From Paraphysoderma sedebokerense (taxonomy: Eukaryota > Blastocladiomycota > Physodermatomycetes > Physodermatales > Physodermataceae), in contig JAHLJZ010000045.1 in the NCBI GenBank assembly GCA_025602915.1, forward strand, positions 62,001-126,000: DNA of 64,000 nucleotides, written 5' to 3'. A program made the position numbers and the translations under genes. Numbering within the stretch: the stretch's first letter is position 1; every line of letters starts with the position of its first letter. Under the pieces are notes generated by a model, which was not told the origin of the DNA, made no database searches, and saw nothing but the letters and a program-made list of their open reading frames with translations. Below are positions 1 through 16,469 of the stretch, piece after piece.

Positions 1-257
1 GTGACATGGCCAAGATGCAGGAGTGCGATCGACATTGTTCGAATCCTCATTATGTAAACAGCATTCTCATTCGTCGTCCGTAATCCGACGGCTTTTAGAT
101 GACCGCTCTTCTACACGTTACTTAATTGCCTCGCATTCACTCATTTCCAACTCCATTATGGCACCATAGTAGTCAACTCTGCAACCAAGTCCAATCCGCA
201 TCATTTCGCCACCGACACAAACTCAAAAAGTGCATTCTCACGGAGCCATAGGAAGAA
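1..257. other. Upstream region of first gene, no gene seen
   Basis: This is the 5' flank of the first coding region. A GTTCGAATCC-like string near base 39 resembles a tRNA T-loop, but no matching stems fold around it. Nothing else is supported. Confidence 0.5.
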
Positions 258-3200
258 ATGAATGCAAGTTCAGCATCTGTAGACGAAGCTCGTGAAAAGT
301 ATCTCAGATTAAAGAGGAAACAAGAATATTTGTTTAAATTGAAGATTCGTTTAGTTCAGGAAAAGAACAAATCGAAAGCATCTTCAAAAGGTACCACCGA
401 AAATGGGCAAAAGAGTGGGACATCGACCGATCATACGAAATCCAAACCAAGTCAGAGATTATCAAATGATTCCAGTACTGTTGAAATCGGTGTGATGAGA
501 ACGGACAATGTAGTCAGTGCAACGCCAAAGGTCGATACATTGTTGAAGGAAAGCACGTCTCTTGGACAGAATGTGGACAACACTTCGCCACAAAATGCAC
601 AGAAGGACTCGAGAGACGAATTGGGTTCAAAAAGCTGTATGGAGTCAGCTGTAGAGAATTCAGCGTATTTGCAAGAACCAGAGGATGCTTCTTACATGAA
701 TGATCTCGTTCGCGAGAATACGAATACAAATACAAAGAATCCAACAACCCAACCTTCAGTAGTCACTATCACCGATACAACAGTTCCTGCTATCCAGACT
801 TGTACAATCCGCTCTTCAGAATTTCCAATGCGACAATCAAATTCACAAAAGAGTCAGAAACGCCGAAAGACTAAAACTATGGATACTCGGTCTATTACAC
901 CAAGAGTTACCCGTTCCTCGTCGAGGTCGTCCAATCAACGTAACAATTCAGTTGAGACGATTGATGCTGTGGTACATGCTTTGAATCCCAAGATAGTGGA
1001 AAAAACGGTTAAGCAGTTGGTACCGGCTGATTTTGAGTTACCCTTGGATTATCGCGCCGATCGTGAACGCGCGAAGTGGTTTCTAGGAATAGATTCGGGG
1101 AATGCATCAGGGGATAATCAAGATGCGAAGGGAAGTTGCACTTTATCTAATAGTTTATTACCGAAGGAGACGCCGAACTCAAAAATGATTTCAACTGATC
1201 AAGTATCAGTTGAAGACAAAGATTGCCCAATGACGAATTCTGCTTCACCATCCCCGCCCGTCGACCGAATTTTTTCCCCCGAATCCAAGGTTTTTCATTA
1301 CGACACAGAAACGATAGTGGAATCAGAATCTGACACTCAACCACTCCCTGACAGTACAAACAACTCAGTCACAGAAGTCACAGAAACTCAGTTCGTGTCT
1401 TCTCGACTGAGCGCTCTTTCCCAGAAAGCATCAGACGCACAGCAGGATGGCACCAATTCATTAGCCACAGGGTCTAGTCAACCAACGTCCCCCGCAGCCT
1501 GCCAAACAGAATATTCTTCCCTCCTCAAATTCGATAGGTATATGGAGTCTGTCACTCCAAATAGAGCATTGCAACAGAATCTTGCTGATGCCAACCATTC
1601 TAAACTATCAATAAGCCCTGCCAAAGGTTCGAATCAAGCTACCCACGAACAACTGCCGTCGCATTCCCAGCACCATCAAAACACCATACCGACGATTTCT
1701 TCGCCGATATACCCGAAGCCAGCACATACTCAGCATCTGCTAATATCTCCCAAAGAGGTCAACCGCGAAAGTCAAAATTCGTCCTCAAGTATTGAAACCG
1801 ACGCGGACGATATGGCTCACGAGCCGAATGGCGAAGTCGACAGAAACAGTACGGGTGATCCATTATTAGTGAATCAAACCCAGACTGCAGCGAAAATGGT
1901 GGTAGGCAATGACGTAGGCCTTTGCGATCAAGTCATGGAGAATCATTCAGTTGTCGAATTAAAGACAGACAATGTCTATTTGGATAGGTTGTGCTCAGAC
2001 GGGGTTTTCACGAACCTGGAAGCGGCGAATGTAACGAAACCTTCGGATACGCCAACTTGTGATCGTGTTTCGTTATTCACCGATAGTCAACCTAAGAGCG
2101 CAAATCTTCCGGCCGACATCAAGCAATTGAATGTCAATACGGTGGAAAATGATGATTCGTTTCCGATACCAGGAAGGAATCTCCACAATATGAACCACGC
2201 TCAAACATTCAAATCTCATAATCTTTCTGCTATCGCCGACTTCATGATATCCACACAACCGAATCCCTTCGAATCTGACCCAAACCAATACCGCACAAAC
2301 GTGCCTTCTTTGCAATCATTTGATCGGATACAGGAAGCGCAGGTTAGGGAATTTGACCAGCGGACATTGGAGGACTCTATTTTCAAAGTTGATGCACATG
2401 GTTTACCAATCCCGGATGGAAAGGTTCTTGGAGTTGTCACTTCACCCGATGCCAAATTTATCGTCGTGATAACCGACATGGATATAATCTTCTGGGAAAC
2501 TTCAAGTGGCGGGGGCTCATCTTCCTCCTGGGTTGAAACATGGACCATTAAACGTCATTGTAATAAGAAATCCAATCAGGTATGCACATCATCCGATTCT
2601 TAATGAAAATCGACCTCTAGAACTGAGTTCGTTCCTTATCATAGGTCCCTACTATACTCTTTCACCCATCATTTCCCAAAGTCCCGATTGTAGTCTGTAC
2701 CACCTCAATCCATATCTCCACATTTACTGCCAAACATGCATACATCTCTACCATCAATCTTCAAACCAAATCATTTTCAGATGCATATGTGGACTTCTTG
2801 GATGTTCATAATAGCGATTATGATGATGATATTTCCGGCTCCGTTTGGCATAGCACTCGGGACAATGGTTATCCTATATTGTGGACTGCGCAAAATGAAA
2901 TAACATTGGGTACTTACCAGAAGGGACAAATCGGATCGGTGGTCTTTAATGACTCTTTCAAGTTCGTACCCAAGAATCAATCCATGATTTACAGCCTTGA
3001 GTTACATTGACATTGTTGCTTTCCGTAGATCCATTGTAAAAACAATCGAGTACCCTTTGCCTCCAAAAGCTTATGCTACATCGCCAGCCATAGATTTATC
3101 ATTGACATCGGACTGTAAGACCGAACTTGAGTACCTCATTGTACTGTATCATTCATCGATATCTATCTTGTAAGATTTCATGATTTGTTCGACATCTTTT

Positions 3201-4088
3201 GAATCGTCTCTTACATTATACGACTTCCTCCCAATTTAGCAATCATTCCACTAAAACGTATCTCTACTCCCAAGAATTCACCATACCTCATTTGTTCCTC
3301 CATCCGTCCATTCATTGTTCAATGATTACTAGACAACACTCCACTCTTATGGCATCATCAGCAGATTCCGAAATACCCGATTCGGATACAGATCCGTTTA
3401 TTTATATTGTTTCGTCAACTCTACCCCAAAGTCAAAAGCACTTTGAAAACTCCTCGTCCTACATGGACACGATATCGGATTCTTTTTTTCTTGATCTCTT
3501 CTCGCAATCAATTCATAGTGACCAATACGGTCACAGTCATACTGATCATCTTCTTCTCCCATATGATGAAGACATTTCAATCTCTTGGCCGAAAGATATC
3601 AGCGTCGTCGGAATGGATAGTCAAGGATGGTTTCAAATTAACGGATTCACAACGGCCTCAGATGACTTTCATTCAGACGGCAATCCTGATATGCAACCAA
3701 ATCTTAACATGATAGAGAACAGAGAAAGTAGAGAGACAGCGGAATACGATGGTTATATTTGCTTTAAATATGTTTCCAAAAGGTGGGCTCTCGCGGTTTC
3801 GAAAAAGAAAATAATTGTCTTGGAATTGCCAAATTTCAGAGTAGTGTACGAAATGGACGGGGTACTCGATGACGGTACTAACTCCTACTCCTCTTTCTTC
3901 TGACCCTTCTTGAAAATTGCACGCCTAACGTGTACCAATTATCCTTGTTAGACGATGAATTCACTGTAGCTACGGCCTGCACAATACATCCGCCACAGAA
4001 AAAGTCAAGAAAGGAAAGCGAGTTTATGCAAATTGTGATGGGAACTTGTAAATACCAGGGTGTCTTTTCGTTTAGTATTGAAGTCTAG
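258..4088 (+). CDS. Large disordered protein with N-terminal coiled coil and C-terminal propeller-like exons
   Basis: The main exon is 258..2559, with donor GTAATAAG in phase 1. It joins at 2781 to an exon that reads on to about 3000. Further coding segments lie at about 3029-3166, 3310-3880 and 3953-4088. Residues 8-40 (AREKYLRLKRKQEYLF) are charged and helical, a likely coiled coil. About 600 residues of Ser/Thr/Asn-rich disorder follow. From about residue 715 the sequence turns into short beta-like strands (VLGVVTSPDAKFIVVI, IIFWE) that continue in the later exons (ILWTAQNEITLGTY, ALAVSKKKIIVLELPNF), as in a WD40-like propeller. This layout resembles PALB2, the BRCA2 partner, but I see no diagnostic motif, so that is only a hypothesis. 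The junction near 3000-3029 is unresolved, because a GT-AG intron there would be only 28 bases. Reading of the first exon is secure; the 3' structure is approximate. Confidence 0.6.
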
Positions 4089-4591
4089 AGGTTTCTCTTT
4101 CGCGTAAAATAGACGGAGTGTAATCTTAATTTCAAATATTGGCTGTAATATAGGTTGTTTATATTATTGTTTTCTATAATTAACATATGCATTGATACCA
4201 TCGTGTTCTAAATCATGGGGAAGGAGAAGGGGTAAAATAGCGGAAGTTAAGTCATGTATAACCAGACACCAATAAACTATTTATACCTGTTGACGACTGA
4301 GGTTGAGTATGGAATTGGAACACCGATTTTATGGATTCTTTGAACGCGAATTTTATTGTACAAATGACATAATTAGGAAATCCCACAGAAAAAGGGATGA
4401 TTGCATGATTCTATACACATTTTACATCACGACACTCATAGCATGCTACGGTGAAGCACGACTACTGAAACTTTTCACCTGAGTCAACGTAAGTGTTCTT
4501 TATCAAGGCTCTAATACAGGTATATAGCCAGACGGATACCAATTTTCCTTAATTTGGTCAATAATACTTGTCCACCATTTAAGATTTGTTT
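4089..4591. other. Convergent intergenic region
   Basis: This lies between the 3' ends of the first gene (+) and the zinc-finger gene (-). It is AT-rich and suits two 3' UTRs. No ORF or repeat of note was seen. Confidence 0.5.
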
Positions 4592-6083
4592 CTAAGTTTT
4601 ACTCTGTTTTCTCTTCCGTCGTCTTTCTTGACTGTCATTAGGTGATTCGCTATCGGGGTTATCGCGCCCAACGTTATTTTCTGCAGCAGCGGCGGTAGCA
4701 TTCGCAATCATACTCATATTCATGTTCATCTCTAAGAATCCCATTTGCATAAGATTATTCATATCAAACATGTTCATATTCAGTTGCATATTGTTGTTCA
4801 TGAGTGGCATGATTGGCATGTTCTGCGGAAGCGGCATCTGAGGCGGAAAGTAAAAAGGGATAGATGGATTAGAATCAGACTGTGACGTTGAAAATGGTTG
4901 TGGGTAGTTGTGTGAGTGTGAATCAGGTAATTCGGGGTCGTGGGGTTCCAAACGAGGAGAAGAAGGCAAAGAAGAGGAGGCGGAAGTAGATTCGGGTGGA
5001 TGTTCAGGGAAGGGAAATGGCGACGTGGACGTTGAGGTGTTGTGTGAGACGTATGAGGGATGATTGTGAAGTCGCGGGAGGAGCATGTACGATGAATCAG
5101 AATGTTGAGAACGATCAGACAGGGTCATGATATCCTTGGGAGTAATCGACAGAGAAGAGGATGAACCGGAGGAAAGAGTAGAATGTCTTCGATCCTGAGA
5201 GGGCTGTTCGAGCGGTGTATTAAGTGAGGCACTGTCCTCCAATTCTTGTCGGTTATGCACTTTCATGTGTTCTCGTAATTTATCTGGACGATGAAATCGC
5301 TTTTCACAGCCGACATGGGTACAAATATAAGTTGGCTCACCGTGTAGTAGTTCGTGGTTACGTCGGGATTTGGGATGAACAAATGATTTTTCGCAAAATC
5401 GACACTTGTGTGGCCGAATTTCAGTGTGGGTATTAATGTGGGTACCAAGGCGATCAGCACTGGTGTATGATTTATCGCAACCTGGAACTGTGCCTGCAAA
5501 ACCCCGGCGAGAAAAAGATTAAATTGACGAATCAATAATGAGAACTGTTCAATAGACACTTACATTTGTACGGTCGGAGGCCATTATGAGAGTATAAATG
5601 CCTCTTGAGGTTATGAGCTTTACTGTACACGTTGAAACATCCAGGATGAGTACAAGGATACCAATATTTTAGGCTGGGATCTATCCTGGCAGCCAAGGTT
5701 GAAAGGGTTGTTATAGGCAAGCTCTGAGTTAGCAATGTGACAAGGTGATGCTTGGTTCGCTTTTCACCCTCGGGCAATCTGGATAGAACGCCGAGAATGT
5801 CAATCGCCAATTGTTCAAGAGAATTCGTCGGGTCATCGGTAGGAATGTAGGGCGGGGCTAATTGAACATGCGAATCACTAACATTTTGATGGTGGCTATG
5901 AGATACTTGGGGTGATTCGGGACTGTTCAGTGACATAATGGCTTCTGCCAAAATGGATTCAGGTGATTGATGCGACGGGTGCGGAATTGGAGATGTATCC
6001 TGGGAGAATTGATCACCATTCTCGGACCTCGAAATCTTTGGGCGATATACTCGAGTCATTTCTCGACTGGAAATTTTTAGCAC
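4592..6083 (-). CDS. C2H2 zinc-finger transcription factor, four fingers
   Basis: Two exons, 6083..5564 and 5493..4592, give 473 residues. The 70-bp intron has donor GTAAGTG and splits a finger cysteine codon (tacaaat|gc), which confirms the junction. Four C2H2 fingers run in tandem: CTHPGCFNVYSKAHNLKRH, then one starting CTVPGCDKSYTSADRLGTH, then CRFCEKSFVHPKSRRNH, then CTHVGCEKRFHRPDKLREH. Three have the C-x4-C spacing seen in TFIIIA/GLI-like fingers. The N-terminal ~150 residues hold Ser/Pro-rich disorder and a helical stretch (LEQLAIDILGVLSRL). The C-terminal part is Ser-rich with a Met/Asn-rich segment (NMPIMPLMNNNMQLNM), then Ala repeats and a basic tail (RRRKRKQ). The protein presumably binds DNA in the nucleus; targets are unknown. 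Start alternatives are Met at 6083 or 6059. A 12-bp palindrome containing CACGTG lies about 250 bp upstream. Confidence 0.85.
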
Positions 6084-6325
6084 CGGATTATTGGAAACTT
6101 AGGATATGACAGTGGATCAGGAAGTTCGAGGGTTTAGTGACAAAGATCGAGGAGCGAACGGAATTGGCGAATCATCTATGCATTCTTCTTGGGTAATTCA
6201 GGGCTATTCAGCTGACGCACGTATCGGAAGACAACAGTGAAGCAAACAAAAGTAATTCGCTAGTACAAATGGTTGGAAACGTGGTGGAGAAATGTGTTAT
6301 TTACATTCCCTTCGCAACCAGCAAC

Positions 6326-6337
6326 AGTCACGTGACT
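6326..6337. promoter_or_regulatory. Palindromic E-box agtcacgtgact
   Basis: A perfect 12-bp palindrome centred on CACGTG lies 243 bp upstream of the zinc-finger gene start. In fungi this core is bound by bHLH factors of the Cbf1/Pho4 class. Binding here is inferred from sequence only. Confidence 0.4.
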
Positions 6338-7180
6338 AGATTATGAGTCAGCAACTTTATCGCTGCTCATGGTCTCGGGCTTTCAGGAATGTCTTAATTG
6401 TTAACATTTTGAAGTTTTTTTGCACTTTTAATTCCCATATATGTCATAGAGCAATCGACAAAGATTCCAATCTTGCCCTTTGCAAATTGCATATGGCTGC
6501 ACACTAAAAGTCGAGAGCAAATGACTACTGATGATTTTCGACAATTGATTTAGTATATATATAAGTTTGATACAATTGAATTGACATCTGAATTGGATCA
6601 TCTGGAAGTCATCTGGAGCGAGCGATGGACATTTTTTGAAAGCTTGCATTGCTGGCAAGATCTTGCAGTCGCACTTGGATAACTCTAAACAGGCAAATTT
6701 TAAAGACGGAGGAGGTTCATGTGCATGTCCACGCTTCATTGTATCGAGCATGTATTTGCAGCTTTTTACAGCCATTTATCAGATTGCCAAGCGGCTAAAA
6801 TCAAGGCATTTCCATTTTCCATTTCCCATTGGCGGTTTCGGAATTCGGAGCCCACCATAGCACATCAGTTATCGGCCGGCGACAAGACACGGGTGTTTTT
6901 GTGTCCAAAATCCAGAAACGTTTTTCGGGGCGGGCGATCACTCGGTGAGCGATAAACTCACCCCGAGCTTTGCAGTTACAAGAGGGGCGACCACTTTCAA
7001 ACGTTCAAGAATGCCAACCAATGGAATCAGGGTGGATTCATTATTCAACCACTATTCAACCTCTCCGTTATCTGGATTGTGCTCCGTTATCAGGCAAGAT
7101 GATTGCAGGGTGATGGATTGTGAGCAGGAGTGATCTGACTCAGCCCAGACAATCGCCGAAATGCCATGGCGTCATGGGGG
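6338..7180. other. Intergenic region without a supported gene
   Basis: Only short overlapping reading frames occur, without domain signals or credible splice structure. A TGACTCA (bZIP/Gcn4-type) site is at 7136-7142. A TTCnnGAA string near 7000 resembles half of a heat-shock element, which is weak evidence. Confidence 0.4.
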
Positions 7181-7290
7181 AATCCAGGCCACGTGACTCC
7201 CTCCGGCTCCCGCCCACCCATTGGCCGCAGACAGAGAATCGGCTGCGTCACTTTCCGGTGTGCCACGTGGCCACAGTATATATAGCCCAG
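7136..7290 (+). promoter_or_regulatory. Core promoter of the small gene at 7524
   Basis: In order there are TGACTCA at 7136, CACGTG at 7190-7195, an inverted CCAAT box (cccattggcc) near 7216, a second CACGTG at 7264-7269 and a TATA-like tatatatag at about 7277-7285. A pyrimidine-rich leader follows. The spacing is that of a strong, regulated RNA polymerase II promoter. The factors are inferred from motif classes only. Confidence 0.55.
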
Positions 7291-7523
7291 GCCTCCCACT
7301 TCCATCGTTCCTCATCCATTTTCCAGACTCTTCCATCCAACTACAATCCAATCTCTCCTTCCATCTCTCCGCACTCCCTCTGTGCCTCTTCCCTATATGA
7401 CATTCAACTCTGTCTCTCTCAACACCAAATCAAAGTAAGTTCTCATATCCCTCCCGTTTGGATCACAGAACATCCCTTTTTTTTTGCAAATAACTCATCG
7501 ACGTCATCACTCTTTATCAGTTC

Positions 7524-7895
7524 ATGTTTTTCAAGCTAAACTTATCACGAACTTCTAGCGTTGAAAGCAACGCTAGCACAAACAGCAACGCTTCCGAAAC
7601 TCGAGAGTCATGGCCGTCCATGGTGAAGTTAAAACTTCAACGAACTGCCAGTCTCGAGAGTAACTCTAGCTTCAGCAGCGTCAAGACGGCCGACTTTGAA
7701 GCTGTTCAGTCCTGGGAGTCAATACCAGACAAATATTTCACCAAAGCCTTTGGCGGTATGCGAAATTTCATGCTCTCTCATGGTATCAGGCGAGATGCCA
7801 GAGGACACGAAGAAGCCAGAGAACTCTTGAATATGTTCAAGCAAGAAGCTTGGGAAAGTGGAGAATATCAAAGACGACGTGGTAAGCCATGGTGA
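7524..7895 (+). CDS. Small unrecognised basic protein, 123 aa
   Basis: A single coding exon encodes 123 residues. A 5' UTR intron fits at 7435-7520 (gtaagt ... ttatcag), ending three bases before the ATG. The N-terminal half has two related Ser/Asn-rich repeats (LNLSRTSSVESNAS and LKLQRTASLESNSS). RTSSVES and RTASLES look like basophilic-kinase (PKA-type R-x-x-S) sites. The C-terminal half is helical and charged (FGGMRNFMLSHGIRRDA, EEARELLNMFKQEAWE). No membrane segment or known domain was recognised. The promoter has TATA, CCAAT and E-box elements, and an AATAAA lies near 8048. This suggests a well expressed, possibly phospho-regulated small protein. Function unknown. Confidence 0.7.
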   Translation: MFFKLNLSRTSSVESNASTNSNASETRESWPSMVKLKLQRTASLESNSSFSSVKTADFEAVQSWESIPDKYFTKAFGGMRNFMLSHGIRRDARGHEEARELLNMFKQEAWESGEYQRRRGKPW

Positions 7896-8780
7896 AGAAG
7901 GTGAAGAAGTAAAATTCTTGGCTGGTGACGGAAGTACTTTGAAATAAAGTTAGAATGTATTGCGGGACAGATACATGTAATATACCTCATAGCGGCTGCG
8001 GTCTTGTTTTGTATATAGCATGTAGTGATTTCAGCGCATTTTTGCTAAATAAAATGAAATAATCTCTTGACTACTCGGTATGTGCCGGATAATAGCTTTA
8101 TTTATGGATGCTCATGTATCAATCGTTAGTGCTTGTGATGATATTATAGACTTATCCATGCAGTAGTGCATCTGCAGGTTTGAATGCAAACCAGAAACAC
8201 TCTTAATTTATTCGCTTCCTAGTATGTATGTTAATAAACTTATATGATTATTTATTTATCTAAACATCTCATAACCCCGGCTCATGGATGAAAGTCTGGA
8301 ATCCTTTGTTTCGCGAGATTCGTTTGAACGAGAGGTTGATTTTCACTACTCCCTCTTATTCTTCAATTCTAATCCTGAAATTGATTCCACTATTCTCCAT
8401 AAGATCATCTTACATATACTTTTCTTATTCTGTCCTCCTCAAAAATATTTGCCTTTGCCTCACAGTTTTGACGGGATTGGTGAGTGGTTCGATTTTTATG
8501 ATTTTCATACAACTGGGGAGTACAGCGAAAGAGTGCTCATGGTTGTAGCCAAAATCGATTATAGTGATAATCAATTTTTAGGCTGATCCAAAAGCAGTGT
8601 ATTGGAGTAGAGGAAAATTTAAATTCATTTTCCGATATCTCAATCTTAAATTGCAGCAGTTACTGATAATCAGTCTCTTTTATGTTTCCTTCGATGCGAC
8701 GTTTTCTTTAAGCTGGGGCATAAATCACTGCTTTCTTCTCGCAGCGTAAATTCTTCAAATTAGATATATATATTTCAAGA
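7896..8780. other. 3' UTR of small gene plus upstream region of DCX gene
   Basis: Holds an AATAAA-type signal near 8048. Two overlapping frames at about 8284-8586 lack domain signals, and I do not call them genes. Confidence 0.4.
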
Positions 8781-11124
8781 ATGGAAGCAGGCACAAAGAA
8801 AGTGTTTGTGTACAGAAATGGGGATCGACATTATTTAGGACGGAAAGTATTGGTCACTGGCAAGAGATTCAAAAACTGGGAACAGGTAGGACTATGTTCA
8901 TCACAGACAAATCATCATGATTGCCCCTCACTGAACAAACTGATCACTTTGATTGTGCCGTGACATTGACTGACTTCCACCTACAATATCGATTAGTTCC
9001 TACATTCTCTTACTGCCGATCTTCAACTCAACACTGGAGCAGTCCGCAAACTATATACCGTCGAGGGAATTAAAGTGAATGCACTTGCCGAATTAAATCA
9101 TTTGAATCATTACGTCGGCACGTCAGGAGAAGCATTTAAGCCCATCAAGTATCCTATTGAAGTAAACTCGAAAGATCCAAGTAACCACGGAACTGAGCAA
9201 GAGAATAGAAATGTCAAAAGAGGATGGGGAATTAAAGTTCCGCTGCTCATTCAGACTGGAAAATCAGAGGAAGAGAAACCAATCTTTACGGCCGCGGTTT
9301 GTGACATTTGCGTTCAACAACTGTTTCTGTCTCCGTACAAGCTTCTGACAGGTTTTTAATGCCTAATCAGTCCAAAGGTTACAGGGTGGCAGTATTCGCC
9401 AATGGTGACGACAAAACTACCGCACACAGATTAGTTTTGTCCTGGAGAAATTGTCGTACATTTGAACAGGTCAGAGGCAATACTCATTTCACAGATCTTG
9501 GACCCATTCCCACTATATTGAATTGATATTCACTTTACCGAAAATGACAGCTTTTGAACGAACTCACCTCCATCGTGCGACTTAAGGAGGGGCGTGTTCG
9601 GAAAATTTTCGACGCAAAAAGTTTCAAACGGATAAAGTTCTTGGCGCAACTCTACGATGGTCAAAATATTATCTGTAGCGGAACAACCGAAAACGTCAAA
9701 CGAGTCGACTATCAGCTTGTAGATTTGATAAATCGCGATGAAGTGATGAAAAATGCTATGATGTCGAATGAGGTGACCAAAGTGATTACAGTGTACCCGG
9801 TATGCCAGCACCCGAGAATGCTGTCCCCATTTCTCGAGGTTACGTGCGCTCATCCTTATGTTAACCCTTTATGTTTTTCGCACGGTCAATGGCAGAACGG
9901 AGATGCATATCATACTGGCATAAACATTAGCGTCACTAAATTCAGATTTAAAGATTTACGACGGGTACATTCGCTTTTGCTTTTATTACTTGCCTTTTCT
10001 ACTTTCTACGTTCATGTTGTAATCATTATGTATTATCAGCTACTCGGTTTCATAGAAAAAGAAATTCCGCTCTATACGGGTAAACCCGACCGATTGTACA
10101 CAATCGCTGGAAAACGAATCGGAACACTCGACGAACTCCAACATAACGAGCAGTATGTTGCTGTTGCGGGAACTGATCCGTTCCAAAATATCAAGTATAA
10201 TGTCGGCAAGTATGTGAGATCGAGAACTAGCACAAATGAGGCCACGGGCAGTATTCCTGGAAGCCCCATTGTCTTGGATGGAAGAAGCAAGAAACAAAAG
10301 ACTGGAATCGCGAAATCTTTTGGCTATCAACCGCGTATGCATGGTATGTGTGATCCCCCTTGCGTATTCGTTTTCTTATATCATTTCACGCACGAAGATT
10401 AATTTGCGGTTGTAAATCTTTGGTTTCAGTAATGTCGCCTCGCAATGAATCGTTCACGGCAGATTCGGAAGACAATGAAATGGATATCCCTACACAACCT
10501 TTCACGCCGCCTCCGGTTAATCGTTCTAGTTCTAGTTCCCGCTTGGATGACGCTTCCAACCATATCCAAGAATTTACTACTAAAACGACGAAAGCTACGA
10601 AGTCTTTGTCTATCGCGAAAAAGGCAGAGCGAGATTTGGAAACGTCAACTGACATTCGCGCAAACCAACCCAAATCAGTCCTCGCGGAGCCAAGTTCCCC
10701 CAAAACGATGAAAGAAGCCAAAGGTGAAATCGAAGTTCAGGCTAATGCTGACATCGGCGTTTCAATTCCGCAAGAGTCAACTAGGATTTCAACCCCTATT
10801 ACTGAGGATGCACCGGCAAGTTTGAAGAATAAAAGCTCAATCAACTTGAACAGTAAAGATCCAAAATCACCGAAACTATCATCATCTAATTTGCGTGCAG
10901 GTGAGAACAAAAATGATTCGCCCCACAACTTGATACACTCTCCCGTTAAAGAAAATTTGCGCATGGTATCGGATTTGGAAGGAGATTCTGACATTGGCGC
11001 CATGATGTGGAATGTGAACGAATCAAAGTCGAAGGGTAACTTGGGTGATCTACCAATCGCCGGGCAGAACTCTGAGACAGAATACGTCAAGAAGATCGAA
11101 GGAGAAGATGAGAATGAGTTTTAG
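8781..11124 (+). CDS. Triple doublecortin-domain protein
   Basis: Seven exons: 8781..8885, 8997..9296, 9371..9469, 9551..9799, 9896..9964, 10040..10343 and 10430..11124. They encode 606 residues, and all junctions are GT-AG with matching phase. Three doublecortin (DCX) domains are visible. The first, at about residues 6-95, has KKVFVYRNGDRHYLG and RKLYTVEG. The second, at about 137-225, has YRVAVFANGDDK and RKIFDAKS. The third, at about 242-330, has KVITVYPNGDAYHTG and DRLYTIAGKRI. The NGD turn, aromatic strand and L-Y/F-T pattern are family hallmarks. The last ~230 residues are disordered and Ser/Lys-rich. DCX domains bind and stabilise microtubules and in many eukaryotes serve cilia, so an axoneme or basal-body role fits a zoospore-forming fungus. 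Most family members have one or two DCX units. Confidence 0.88.
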
Positions 11125-13577
<2,453 letters not shown>

Positions 13578-13921
13578 AGAGCTCACAAACAATGGTTTCT
13601 AGATGAAATGAACCGAGCAATTGATAAGCTATAATTTATAACCAGTGGCCGTGCAGTTCAGTGTAGTTTACAGTGTTCTTGATTGCGTTTCGCTTTTGAA
13701 GTTTATTTTGATCGAATAATAAAACAAAATTAAAATATATGATCATAGGCAATATCTTATTTAAATGTGATGTACTTTTTAACGAATACATAATAATGTC
13801 ATAAGCATATTGATTGTCTTTGGTCACGTGTGCCTTCGTTCCGTTCTCCGGTTCGTTCCTGCTTGAAGTTTCGGACTGTCAGAATCGGCCCAGCTTCCAC
13901 TCTTCCATATAAACTACGACA
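13578..13921. other. Intergenic with E-box upstream of KMO gene
   Basis: AT-rich 3' UTR of CTP synthase, followed by the kynurenine monooxygenase promoter. CACGTG lies at 13825-13830, about 95 bp before the ATG. Confidence 0.45.
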
Positions 13922-16202
<2,281 letters not shown>

Positions 16203-16469
16203 GAAAATTATTTTTTCCTGAACAGAAATAGCGATTTGTAATTCAATTATAGCCAGAATGCATTCTTTATGTTTATTCAATTTCCTGTTCCTCATTATGC
16301 CACATAATTGATTAAGATTGGGATGGGCCTGACAAGAGAACTTTCGCGAATTCGTACTGTGGCTGAATATTGGACGGTGCCTTTCTCAAATTGGATTCCC
16401 TCATTACGGAAGTTTTGTAACTTCTGAGACTTATACCTATCTTTTAACCCGTAATCGAACAAAGGAACA

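Noticed and set aside
1-60. tRNA-like string gttcgaatcc near the window start
   Set aside because: No T-stem, acceptor stem or anticodon arm pairs around it, so it is a chance T-loop match.
3001-3028. 28-base GT-AG intron in the first gene
   Set aside because: It would restore the frame, but it is far shorter than the other introns here (70-180 bp). I left the junction unresolved.
8284-8586. Two overlapping ~90-100 codon frames upstream of the DCX gene
   Set aside because: No domain, no conserved motif and low-complexity composition. They lie in AT-rich intergenic DNA.
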